Below, piece after piece: positions 36,101 through 43,906 of a stretch of 64,000 bases of DNA. Origin of the DNA: Lentisphaerota bacterium (GTDB lineage: Bacteria; Verrucomicrobiota; Lentisphaeria; Oligosphaerales; JABHEG01); NCBI GenBank assembly GCA_018676675.1, contig JABHEG010000141.1:1-64000 (forward strand). Direction: 5' to 3'. Every line of letters starts with the position of its first letter. The stretch's first letter is position 1. The position numbers and the translations under genes were made by a program. A model generated the notes under the pieces. That model was not told the DNA's origin. It saw only the letters and a list, made by a program, of their open reading frames with translations, and ran no database searches.

Positions 36101-36187
36101 CGCATCGAGATGGTCGATTTCACCCCCCGCATTGAAGGTTGCTCCGAAACGGGACTCATCACCGAAATCGAGGTCTATGCCGAATGA
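33185..36187 (+). CDS. Secreted CBM9/TIM-barrel glycoside hydrolase-like protein with C-terminal F5/8-type domain
   Basis: A 1000-residue exported protein: signal peptide (LMHCTVSLLCFAAFSAHSA), CBM9-like module (about 30-240, starting TGPTLDGIGQDAAW), two beta domains, a TIM barrel (about 450-760) and a discoidin-like C-terminus. The barrel motif HPAILGWYMADEPEG places a glutamate where clan-A hydrolases have the acid/base. The protein at 48515-51439 has the same domain order (HPAILGYYLFDEPS), so the two are paralogs. The specific GH family is not recognised. ATG 33185 is the start that exposes the signal peptide; its ribosome-binding site is weak. The stop overlaps the next gene start (ATGA), implying a coupled partner. 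Confidence 0.75.
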   Translation: MKPGRKQLPCMLMHCTVSLLCFAAFSAHSAPLEIPRVATGPTLDGIGQDAAWQTVEWHGGFQVLGKPGIVATEQTRFKLVHDAFRLYALIEANEPEPAKLRVKSSNTRDDLRLWNDDCVQVHLDPGGGGFGYFQFIVTWKRTIMDAVAEDDNRGIGTFALRPEWNADVRAATHVGENCWRAELSIPFAALGLQTDTPDVWGVNICRSRYAGATEHSACSTLPPEGGFGQPDHYLRAVLADFDPAPFQWIVSPPETKTVKKGNDLICEVHTTIQNQTGEFRILNVTAELSGKTVVHPLFLKHLEEGAVALDLPTTSLGKGRLRLSLARRALPEVVLSETAIPVVLDYQPLRLRLLQPAYRNCIFASQDLETVRAQITTEDDYATMPLTVTLSGEENASVKRTFERAGAVREVTFAVAALPTGRYTVTASLPDTPAVTCDLRKLPPLAGEVWLDEHGDTFVDGKPFLPFGWYSAPFDREPEMTAVQTYGIWSDVPDLLKVLDRARDNGKKLLLTPFHGEKRWSDPIKDEARRGAFTRAHADRVRYVINAIKEHPAILGWYMADEPEGHGHSVAWYKSAYALLREIDPYHPCIMLNYGLRGIRTYYEGCDILMPDCYPVFRVDGTTRKPLWALTEWTETARALRPTWLVPQVFDWDGTGTITSPGRAPTFDEIRNQIWQIFAAGGRGIFMYSYSHDSRTSCALRSGPAYTAHEAEACKAALFGSALREQLTVETTPADEHLAASLHRFGDDLLLVAVNTAYAPRSASFHLREPVRADTLHVIGEKRSVTLKGGIFSDAFVPIATHLYTTSRELAGSVDLAAIKEAISAAETARLKPGNLIGLGGLPRHRLREIAASPPEGRPVVTYSSRHLMYSNRDREWDILNVLDGLTRDVLHHSWAPRSSDKVPWLDVALPKATAVGRVCLYTPTFRGQAKLHGCRVLLRRPDGTLEPVAEIADNLEHRIESTFTAETAKAVRIEMVDFTPRIEGCSETGLITEIEVYAE

Positions 36188-36690
36188 GCAAACACATGAT
36201 CGCCTGGGTTGTGGGTTCCTTGCTGGCCTCTGCTGCGGTGTTCGCGGGAGAGTCACCCGTGTGTTTCGGCAAGACCACGGTGTCCACGGATGTGGTCACG
36301 CAGGGCGCCGCAGTCGACGTGACTATTCCCTTCGAGCCTGAGACGGGGTGGCAATACCGAGCCTACCGCATTATCGCGTATCGCCCCTGCGTACCAAGCG
36401 CCTGTCTGACCGTACTCCCGTGGCCGCTCTCCAAGAGCAAGCACGGCAGGAAGTGGGACAGTTTCGGGATCCGCAAGTGGACCTGGCACGACATGAAGAA
36501 GCCACAGCCGTCAACGCTCGAAGTCACGTTGAGCACGGCCGGCTGGCCCCCCGGCGACTACAGACTGCACGCCAGCCTCCTTTTCCGCAACGACTCCTTG
36601 CCCAGGAAAGAAGGAGGCCAAGACCGCGACCGCTACCTAAGTCGGCAATTCCATCTGTCCGTATTGCCCGCTGCGACAAAGCAGCCTTGA
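36184..36690 (+). CDS. Small secreted protein of unknown function, coupled to CBM9 gene
   Basis: A 168-residue protein with a clear signal peptide (MIAWVVGSLLASAAVFA). The mature part is beta-rich, with TTVSTDVVTQGAAVDVTIPF and a final strand pair (GDYRLHASLLFRN ... RQFHLSVL), suggesting an immunoglobulin-like or bacterial adhesion-type sandwich. I do not recognise the family. It overlaps the upstream hydrolase-like gene by ATGA, so the two are probably produced together and may form a complex at the cell surface or in the periplasm. Confidence 0.75.
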   Translation: MSKHMIAWVVGSLLASAAVFAGESPVCFGKTTVSTDVVTQGAAVDVTIPFEPETGWQYRAYRIIAYRPCVPSACLTVLPWPLSKSKHGRKWDSFGIRKWTWHDMKKPQPSTLEVTLSTAGWPPGDYRLHASLLFRNDSLPRKEGGQDRDRYLSRQFHLSVLPAATKQP

Positions 36691-36708
36691 CGGCTGCCCG
36701 GCGATTCC

Positions 36709-36777
36709 ATGGTGGCAACGGGCATCCCTGCCCGGTGATTCGGCGGGAGGAAGGGATGCCTCCGAATGAGGCGAAAC
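36709..36777. repeat. Repeat D copy 2 and following non-coding stretch
   Basis: Second copy of the segment at 32863-32933. The rest of the 515-bp gap to 37205 has no gene: it holds a GGAGGCCGGTTT-TCT-AAACCGCTCC hairpin at about 36886-36909 and a GTGGGAGGCAGCCGCC stretch at 37138-37153 related to the C-type core. Confidence 0.7.
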
Positions 36778-37205
36778 TCAAGGCGTTTCGTTGCTGCGAG
36801 GCAGCTGCTTCAAAGTGGCACCGGGATTCAGCGCGTTTGATTCGTTAACAACCTTCCACAGACCTCTGTGACACCCCCACGACCTGGAGGCCGGTTTTCT
36901 AAACCGCTCCTCTGCCACGAGCGCTCAGGGATGAGCTTCCTCCAGGGGATGGGACCGTTAGGATACTGCCTGGACGGAAATTCCTGTTCTGTAGACGTCT
37001 GCTCGCGGGGACTCTCGAGCCCCAAAGGTGAGAACACGGCTCGTAGGAGGTCCGCTGGAGGGCGCCCCCCCCGCGAGCCGAGTTTCCGTTCAGGCACGAA
37101 GACAATTGGTAAAAAGCCATCATGCGCGGTGATTCTGTGGGAGGCAGCCGCCTTCGCGCGAGCTACTGCGCGCCACGGGGATGCCTCCCCCAACTCTCCG
37201 GACGG

Positions 37206-40200
37206 CTACTCAGCAGGAACCAACAGCAGGTAGTCCAGGTTCATCTTCCGCTCCAGCACGTGTTGGGTGAAGCGATGTGTTCCAGCCGTCAGCTCCAAGA
37301 CCGTCGGCCGATCGGCCGTGGCGGCAAGCATGACGTGTTTCCACTGATCCGGAGTAGCGCCGAAACCACCCGTATTGGGACAAGAGTTACGCTGCCAGCT
37401 CCCCCCTATCGGTGCGTCGTTCAGCGTGTACAACCGCACGGCGTTGTCTTCGAATACCGCTGCCTTGAGCACCAGGTGATAGCGTCCGTCCTGCGGAACG
37501 TCGAATTCCCAGGTGACACTGGTTCCGGGGTGTACACCGAGGTCCAGGCCCTTCGCCCCGGAAAGGAATGTCCGATGGGAATAGGCTTTCACGCTGCCAC
37601 CAGAGTTTGCAGAGAAGCTCTCGGCTTCCACCTTCAGTACGCCTGCGGAGTCCGCGATGGACTCTTCCACGATCTGCGCGATAGCGTCTTGCGGGTTCAT
37701 CTGGATGCGCTCCAAGCTGGCACTGAACGCCGGTTCGGCAGTGCGCACGCTGAAGGGCTCGCCTCCCGCTATCCAGACGAAATCGCCATCGTTCAAAGCG
37801 GCACGCGAAACACGCAGAACACCGTTCACATCGCCACTCGCTGCCGTCCGATACAACCCCGCGGCTGCATGCGGGAGTGTGCCCCACGCAAGAGTCTTCC
37901 CCCCCATTGCGGACGCTTGCTCAAAAGGCGCCGCAGCGCCATCGACCAACAGTTTGAGGCGAAGCGGCTCGGATGGCTCTGTGCTCTCCCCGGGAAACTC
38001 GGTCGTGCCGTTCTCATACCGCACCACCGGCTTGCCTGCCAGAGTCGCCAGGAACGCTGCCTTCCCCTCCTCAAGTCTGAGCGTAATCGCCCTCTCCCCG
38101 GCCTCCCCCGTCACTCCAACATCCCAAGCTGCTTCATCGGCACGCGTGACTGTGGCTCCAGGCTCAGCCGCATCGGCTCTGTAGGGCTGGATCAGCACGG
38201 CAAAGCGCTGGGTTGAACGCTTGTCCGTCGTAGTGGCATAGGCATGCCATTCGTTTGCGCGATTGCCCGGCGGAGGAGGCGTGAAGAGGTCATCCTGGCG
38301 GAAGGTGAGCCCATCCCTGCCGAGAAACGTGACGAGGCACTTGGCCTTCCCACGTGTGACCACGACCTGCTTCCGCTCAGGGCGAAGTTCCATCTCATTC
38401 TCGGCGTGGAGACACCAGGTGAACTCAGCCGGTTCGGGAGCTTCCAGGTCGTCGCAGATCACAAACACGTCCGGGCGCAAGTAGAAGATGTGCCGCGTGC
38501 AGCGTTTGAGTAGGCCTTTGTAGGCGGGGGTGGCATCTCCACGGACGTAGTCGAATGCTGACGTGCTGAGGTGGTCTTCGATGCGCCCTTTCGCGGTGAT
38601 GTCAAAGGTGGCCTGCCCTTTCCCGTTCACGAGCACGCCGTTGTGGGCCTTGGTTTGGCGGGTCCAGTTGCGGTCATGGGGGCTGCCGTAGTAGTCGTAG
38701 TACCCGGAATCGATCAACAACGGCTCGCCATACGCATAGAGCACAAAGTGATTCTGGTCGGCATGGGAGTGGTTGAAGGACCCGTAGGGCGAACTCTTGA
38801 AGATCAACATGACGTCGTCCGGATCGGAGAGATCCGAGTGCATGGCTGCCCAGCCGATATCGGGGAAGTAGCGCCCTTGGGGCAAGTCCACGGGCGGGCG
38901 TGCAGGTGCGTCCATGTCATACCACCAGTAGCTGTAGATGCCGGAGTAGACGTAGGGCAGGTTGTTGGCATACCACTGGTAGTAGGGGTTGTCGTAGACG
39001 TTGGCCATATGCGCCATGTTGGAGGAGTCGGTGCTTCCCGGTCGGCCATGGTTCCCGTCCCCGAAATGGTGTCGATCGCACCACGGTGGATGCATGTAGA
39101 GCTTGAACCAGCCGTTGTTGCGGCAGAACGCTTTGTCATACAGGCTGAATCCCGTGGCCGACTCCAGAGCATCGAAGAAGTACCAGGCAAAGGGCCCGGA
39201 CCACTTCCAGTAGGCGACGCCCTGGCACCACCCGCCTTCCTCACCACCCCATGGAGGAAAGATGGCCGGGTACGTGGACACGATGAAGCGGAACCAACGG
39301 TCGGCGATCTCGGAGTCGTGGGCAAGCGCCACGGCGCAGACCCCAAGAAAACCGTAGGCCGTGATGCCGTGGGAATCGTAGGGGCGCTGAGTGATGGGCG
39401 TAGACTCGGCCAGGTCGCGAAAGAGCACGGCTCCCCGGGCTTCCACGGCCGCGCGCACGGCCTGACGCTGTTCCTCAGTCATCAGGTCGTGGCACCAGTC
39501 GTAGGTCGTGGCCAGCTTCCAGGTGATGTCTCGGAACACCTGATCGTGGTTGCGGTAACTGGTGACGCCCTGCGGATCCCATGTCGCCATCTCGGTCGCC
39601 CGCTCGACCGCTTTGCGGCCATAGCGTTCGTCTCCGCTCAGTAAGTAACAAAAGGCCAGGTCACGCATGCGGCCGGTTGCCCGCCCGGTCAGTCCACGGA
39701 GCTTCTGGCCCAGCTTCACCTTCTCAGTGGTCAAGCCCCCGGCCCGGTAGTCGCCATATTCCTCAGCTGGCTCACGATCGACATCCAGCTCCAGGTAGCC
39801 GTCGCAACGCTTGCGAAATCTCTCGAACCACGCCTTGCGGGAGTCAGCTGTCGGTGCCCGGAACTGCTCGAGCGACGCAGCGGTTGCGTAGACGCGCGGA
39901 TGGGTCCGAGGGAGTCGGTCGGAAAGCTCGTCGGCTGGCGGCACCGGAAACGGCGTGGCCTTCGGCGAGAGCGTGAAGCTGCGAGGCGGGGTCCACTGGG
40001 AACGTTCGCCGGACACGTCAGCGTAACGCACACGCCAGTGCCAGGGCCCAACTGCAAGTGTGGCACTGTGGCTGTAAACGTTGTGCTTCAGGCCGGAGAT
40101 TTCCGTCACGGAGTCCGGCGCGAACTCCGCATCTCGACTGAGCTGCAGTGTGTAGGAACCCACATCGAGCTGGGCCGGCCACCAGAAGTCGGGCGGATTC

Positions 40201-41288
40201 TGCAGCGCGACGCGACCGTCCTGAGGCCGGAATGGGCAGCTACTTGCAGACGAAGCGTCGCGAAAAGCCGGCACGAAGCGCTCGAGCGATTCCAGCGATA
40301 CATCGTCGTAGTCGAGAATGCCCGTTCCCTTCTGATAGAGAATGATCTCGACTGCGGCCGCTCCCGCTTTGCGTGCTTGAGGCGGGACGCTGATCTCCTG
40401 CTCCGCCTGCGTCCACTCGGGCTGCGGCAGAGCCAGACGGAACGCATGCGAGTGGTATTCAGTGCCTCCGTCAACAGGCCTGACTCGGAGGATGCCGGTA
40501 GCCGTGCCTTCTCCCCGATACCAGAACCGCAAGCGCAGGCCGCGCTGGGGGACAAACGCCTTTGTCACCTGCAGGTAGCAAGCGCGGTCGCCGTGACCAG
40601 GAGCTCCGACCAGACGCGCACAGGCTTCCCCAGTGTGGGCGGCGTTCGTGCTCCGTGTCAGCGCAAAGCCCTCCCCATGGATGGCTGCTCTCCAGTGTGC
40701 CGGCTGCTCCTCCCCGTCCTCAAAACCGCCATTGCGCACGACCGGGCCGGTTGCGATGGGCATCTTGTCAAACGCCACGTCATCGAACCAAGCCGTCCCG
40801 CCCTGGTCGCCCCGGCATTGGACCACCAGGACCACGAGCGCCCGAGTCGCCTCCGGCCGCTTTGACCCGTGGGCGATCAGCTCCGTCCAATCGCGTTCGC
40901 CCACGACTCCGGCAGACGTCTTGTCATTGGCCACAATGCTGCCGTCGTCCCGCCGCCACTGGATGTAGATGTGCGCTTGAGATGCAGGAGGAAGATCCGC
41001 GCGACACCAGCCGGAAAAGAGGTAGGATCCCGGCTCGGTGACGGCAACGAGCTGAGACGACGTGCAGCGGCTCTGCGGCTCCACAGCCATCCGGATCGAC
41101 GCCTTCCCACCGTGCTTTTGCTCCGTGTCTTGGGAGATGACAGCCTTCCCGCTGGAGACGTAACGCCCCCATCGGGCTGGCCGACCAGCCGAGCTATCAA
41201 GGGTCTCGAAACCGGCGTTCTCCAACGTCGGTGCAGCGGACGCGACAAGAGACACCATGAACTGCAAGGCAAGAAAGCGCGTGGTCAT
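37206..41288 (-). CDS. Secreted heparinase II-like lyase with two N-terminal and one C-terminal CBM
   Basis: A 1360-residue exported protein: short signal peptide (FLALQFMVSLVASA), two CBM4-type jelly rolls (about 20-160 and 180-330), a linking beta domain, the DUF4962-type (alpha/alpha) barrel and heparinase II beta-sandwich, and a C-terminal CBM (SVTWEFDVPQDGRYHLVLKA). The catalytic set is complete: DSHGITAYGF, QGVAYWKWSG (tyrosine), FNHSHADQNHF (catalytic then zinc His), LLIDSGYY (zinc Asp) and KAHNGVLVNG (zinc His). Known family members cleave heparin or heparan by beta-elimination; the actual substrate is uncertain. GAGG lies five bases upstream of ATG 41288. The protein at 60045-62444 is a paralog that has lost the zinc ligands. 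Confidence 0.83.
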   Translation of the reverse strand: MTTRFLALQFMVSLVASAAPTLENAGFETLDSSAGRPARWGRYVSSGKAVISQDTEQKHGGKASIRMAVEPQSRCTSSQLVAVTEPGSYLFSGWCRADLPPASQAHIYIQWRRDDGSIVANDKTSAGVVGERDWTELIAHGSKRPEATRALVVLVVQCRGDQGGTAWFDDVAFDKMPIATGPVVRNGGFEDGEEQPAHWRAAIHGEGFALTRSTNAAHTGEACARLVGAPGHGDRACYLQVTKAFVPQRGLRLRFWYRGEGTATGILRVRPVDGGTEYHSHAFRLALPQPEWTQAEQEISVPPQARKAGAAAVEIILYQKGTGILDYDDVSLESLERFVPAFRDASSASSCPFRPQDGRVALQNPPDFWWPAQLDVGSYTLQLSRDAEFAPDSVTEISGLKHNVYSHSATLAVGPWHWRVRYADVSGERSQWTPPRSFTLSPKATPFPVPPADELSDRLPRTHPRVYATAASLEQFRAPTADSRKAWFERFRKRCDGYLELDVDREPAEEYGDYRAGGLTTEKVKLGQKLRGLTGRATGRMRDLAFCYLLSGDERYGRKAVERATEMATWDPQGVTSYRNHDQVFRDITWKLATTYDWCHDLMTEEQRQAVRAAVEARGAVLFRDLAESTPITQRPYDSHGITAYGFLGVCAVALAHDSEIADRWFRFIVSTYPAIFPPWGGEEGGWCQGVAYWKWSGPFAWYFFDALESATGFSLYDKAFCRNNGWFKLYMHPPWCDRHHFGDGNHGRPGSTDSSNMAHMANVYDNPYYQWYANNLPYVYSGIYSYWWYDMDAPARPPVDLPQGRYFPDIGWAAMHSDLSDPDDVMLIFKSSPYGSFNHSHADQNHFVLYAYGEPLLIDSGYYDYYGSPHDRNWTRQTKAHNGVLVNGKGQATFDITAKGRIEDHLSTSAFDYVRGDATPAYKGLLKRCTRHIFYLRPDVFVICDDLEAPEPAEFTWCLHAENEMELRPERKQVVVTRGKAKCLVTFLGRDGLTFRQDDLFTPPPPGNRANEWHAYATTTDKRSTQRFAVLIQPYRADAAEPGATVTRADEAAWDVGVTGEAGERAITLRLEEGKAAFLATLAGKPVVRYENGTTEFPGESTEPSEPLRLKLLVDGAAAPFEQASAMGGKTLAWGTLPHAAAGLYRTAASGDVNGVLRVSRAALNDGDFVWIAGGEPFSVRTAEPAFSASLERIQMNPQDAIAQIVEESIADSAGVLKVEAESFSANSGGSVKAYSHRTFLSGAKGLDLGVHPGTSVTWEFDVPQDGRYHLVLKAAVFEDNAVRLYTLNDAPIGGSWQRNSCPNTGGFGATPDQWKHVMLAATADRPTVLELTAGTHRFTQHVLERKMNLDYLLLVPAE

Positions 41289-41365
41289 GCAAACCTCGGT
41301 CTGAATGGGATGCGAAGCGACGTGCTTCGGTTCCCAGGTTGGGGGATCATCATGCTGACTCGTAG

Positions 41366-42676
41366 TCAGGCTCTGAACAGCGGGATGGCGCCGTCCTCGG
41401 AGTAAATCTGGTCACCGCGTGCGCCGGGCACGCTGGCAGGGCTGCAGTTGCAGACGAAATGCTCAGCTGTCTGGCCGAGCAGAGATGCCATCTCGGTCCA
41501 CATCGCCTTCGTCTCGGCGCAGAGCGAAAGACGCGCATCAGGACTCACGCGCTGGACTTCCTTCGCATAATGGCGGTAGACCATCGCCCGGAAGTCGTGC
41601 GGGATGACGTGTGCCCCATCGGGCAGGCCGGTGGCCGCCTCATGTGCAGCCATGAGCCGGAAGAAATCGGGATCAAAGAGGTCCTTGCTGAACAACTCCT
41701 CCAACTCGGCCGTGTTGTTGAAGAACAGCATCTCCATACTCAGGTTGTCAGGCTGCACGTAGTCAAAGAGCATCTCGATCATCTTCGTGGCTTCCGCACG
41801 CCAGTCTGCGATGGGAATGATGGGCTTGAACTTGAAGCGGACGGTGTAGCCCGCCTCCTGACACTTCCGCGCAGCAATGAGTCTCTCCTCAGTCGTTGCC
41901 GTGTCGACCTCGATCCGCTCCGAGACCGTAGGGGTGGACAGCGTCCAGAGCATGATGGTGTGCCCCTTGTGCTCAAGATCAAGCAGAAAGTCGACGTTGT
42001 CGCTCTTGGAGAACAGGATGATGTAGCGGTCGTCTTTCTGGGCAAAGTGCTCAACCAGCGCACGGCACATGCCGTATTCAGGCTCGAGCACAAGACAGTC
42101 GCTCTCAACGTCATAGCGCGTGACTTTCTGCCAGGGGTTCTGTTCCAGGAGTCGGTCAACGTGCGTGAGGAAGTCCTCGATATCCAGCATCAGCGTGGTC
42201 ATGCGGCCCCGCCGGCAATACTGGCATTTATGGAAACACCCACGGGCACTGTGAAGATCATGGAGCGTCCAGCAGTTGACGCGATGCTTGGCCGACGCGT
42301 CGCGCACTTCGTGGTGATAGAAGTCCGGGAAGCCGTACAGAGCACGCGCCGCGCCACGAGAGTACCCCCTCAGTTCGCCGAGTATCGGGTTGCGCTCCAC
42401 ACAGGCTCGCATCTCGTCCGCATCCATCCAGCGGAAGCTGTTGAAGACAACGTCCGGATCCCCACTGAAGGCAAAGTCGCTTCGGCCTTGCCTGATGTCC
42501 AAGTCATGCCAGTTGTTCTCAACGATGGCCTGGGCAAGGGCATCTTCGTCCAGGATCCGCACGCGATCCTCCGGCAGGCCGAATCCCCGCATGAGGCGCC
42601 GCATACGTTCGAGGCAGGCCGGATCCTCATACGCCCACTGGGTCATGTAGAGCTGCCGAGGGTTGACACGTTTCAT
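41366..42676 (-). CDS. Radical SAM protein, spore photoproduct lyase-like
   Basis: A 436-residue cytosolic protein with the [4Fe-4S] motif in GCFHKCQYCRRG (CxxxCxxC, about residue 150). The sequence beyond it (SKSDNVDFLLDL, TPTVSERIEVDTATTEERL, RKCQEAGYTVRFKFKPII) follows the spore photoproduct lyase family barrel. A second cysteine pair (FVCNCSP) lies near the C-terminus. True SPL repairs thymine dimers of spores; in non-sporing bacteria the family members have unproven roles. ATG 42676 is favoured over 42679 because GGAGG is six bases away. It lies 14 bp downstream of the M28 peptidase gene, likely in one operon. Confidence 0.72.
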   Translation of the reverse strand: MKRVNPRQLYMTQWAYEDPACLERMRRLMRGFGLPEDRVRILDEDALAQAIVENNWHDLDIRQGRSDFAFSGDPDVVFNSFRWMDADEMRACVERNPILGELRGYSRGAARALYGFPDFYHHEVRDASAKHRVNCWTLHDLHSARGCFHKCQYCRRGRMTTLMLDIEDFLTHVDRLLEQNPWQKVTRYDVESDCLVLEPEYGMCRALVEHFAQKDDRYIILFSKSDNVDFLLDLEHKGHTIMLWTLSTPTVSERIEVDTATTEERLIAARKCQEAGYTVRFKFKPIIPIADWRAEATKMIEMLFDYVQPDNLSMEMLFFNNTAELEELFSKDLFDPDFFRLMAAHEAATGLPDGAHVIPHDFRAMVYRHYAKEVQRVSPDARLSLCAETKAMWTEMASLLGQTAEHFVCNCSPASVPGARGDQIYSEDGAIPLFRA

Positions 42677-42690
42677 CATCGTCCTCCAGA

Positions 42691-43629
42691 TCAGGATTCA
42701 TCAAGCGTGAGTATCGCGCCCAGGATCATACGTACGGTCATGGCCGCGTTGTCCACATCCACGAGCTCCGGCAGGTCATCCACCGTGTGGTAGTTGGGGT
42801 CAGCCGTCGACGGATTGCAGCCGATGTTCATCACCGCTGCCCCGAAGCCGGCAGTAACGAAAGAACCATCATCATCGCCCGGGGCCGGACGTTCGAACAG
42901 GCTCTGATCAAGCCCGATCCCATAGAGCGCATTGACCTCGCACAGGAGCTCCCCGAGCGCCCTCCCCTCCGGCGTGGTGTACTTGGTGACATTCGTCTTT
43001 TTGCCTGCCGCGTTGTCTTCGGGGCTCTTCCGTCCGATGCCGTCCGTGTTGAAGACGGCGATGATCCTGTCACCACGCTTCTGCGCGTTCTCCGCGGCCA
43101 CGCGGCTGGTCCACGGCGTGTGTTCCTCATTGCAGAACATGAACCTGACGGTTCGCGCGGTCTCCACGCGTGCCAGCACCCGCGCCATTTCCATCACCCC
43201 GACCGCGCCAATAGCGTTGTCCCCGGCGCCCGGCGAGTCGACCCAGCTCTGCGAGTCCTTGTGGGCGATGGCCATGATGATCTCATCAGGCCTCTCCGTC
43301 CCATTCCGCGTTGCATGGAGATTGTGCACGGTGTACCAGGGATCCTCGGGCACAGGGGGCGAATACTGCGCCTGAGGATGCTTGGTCGTGTCACATCGAT
43401 AGGCTTGCACCTGCGCCGGTTCACGCAGGACCTCGCACCCCCAGGACTCAAGTCTGGAGCTGATGAGGTCATCGGCTTCGTCCAGCGTGCTCCTGTCGTG
43501 GCCCGGCAGCGTGACGTTCGCCCGGCGACACGGTAGAGGATCGCGGGCCAGGGAAAACAGATCCCCTCTCATCCGCTCCGGGTCGACACGATCGAGAATC
43601 TCACGGATACTCTCATTCAGCTGGTGCAT
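42691..43629 (-). CDS. M28-family zinc metallopeptidase
   Basis: A 312-residue aminopeptidase-like protein with all the dinuclear-zinc elements: AHKDS and SPGAGDNAIG (His and bridging Asp), CNEEH (catalytic and ligand Glu), FNTDGIG (Asp) and NYHTVDD (His). No signal peptide, so it works in the cytosol, probably removing N-terminal amino acids or cleaving similar amides. AGGGG precedes ATG 43629. The radical SAM gene follows closely; the link between the two functions is not obvious. Confidence 0.88.
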   Translation of the reverse strand: MHQLNESIREILDRVDPERMRGDLFSLARDPLPCRRANVTLPGHDRSTLDEADDLISSRLESWGCEVLREPAQVQAYRCDTTKHPQAQYSPPVPEDPWYTVHNLHATRNGTERPDEIIMAIAHKDSQSWVDSPGAGDNAIGAVGVMEMARVLARVETARTVRFMFCNEEHTPWTSRVAAENAQKRGDRIIAVFNTDGIGRKSPEDNAAGKKTNVTKYTTPEGRALGELLCEVNALYGIGLDQSLFERPAPGDDDGSFVTAGFGAAVMNIGCNPSTADPNYHTVDDLPELVDVDNAAMTVRMILGAILTLDES

Positions 43630-43693
43630 GGTCCCCTGTCCTGTGTCCTTGTCTGTAACTCAACGCATCTGAGCATGGAACGGCCTCCAGGGA

Positions 43694-43895
43694 GGGCCTC
43701 TTTGGAGGGTCGATATCCACAGCGACCGTGATTCACCGCCTAGATCAGACGCACGGCGGTCGGGGGCGACACACCCTCCAGGGACAATACCCCGAGCAGG
43801 GCCTCTTTGGAGGGTCGATGTCCACAGCGACCGTGATTCACCGCCGAGATCAGACGCACGGCGGTCGGGGGCGATACGCCCTCCAGCGATTCACC
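43694..43895. repeat. Repeat A, two tandem 105-bp units
   Basis: Units begin GGGCCTCTTTGGAGGGTCGA at 43694 and 43799 and agree almost throughout: TCCACAGCGACCGTGATTCA, CCGCC-AGATCAGACGCACG and GCGGTCGGGGGCGA followed by CCCTCCAG. A single copy is at 29230-29365 and a partial inverted copy at about 175-197. The 277-bp gap between the peptidase and esterase genes is otherwise empty. Confidence 0.85.
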
Positions 43896-43906
43896 GATCT
43901 GATGTC

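Noticed and set aside
38571-39644. Long plus-strand open frame of 357 codons
   Set aside because: It is antisense to the heparinase II-like gene; its protein is compositionally biased and has no ribosome-binding site or family.
41459-42793. Plus-strand open frame of 444 codons
   Set aside because: Antisense to the radical SAM gene, whose iron-sulfur motif and ribosome-binding site are clear.
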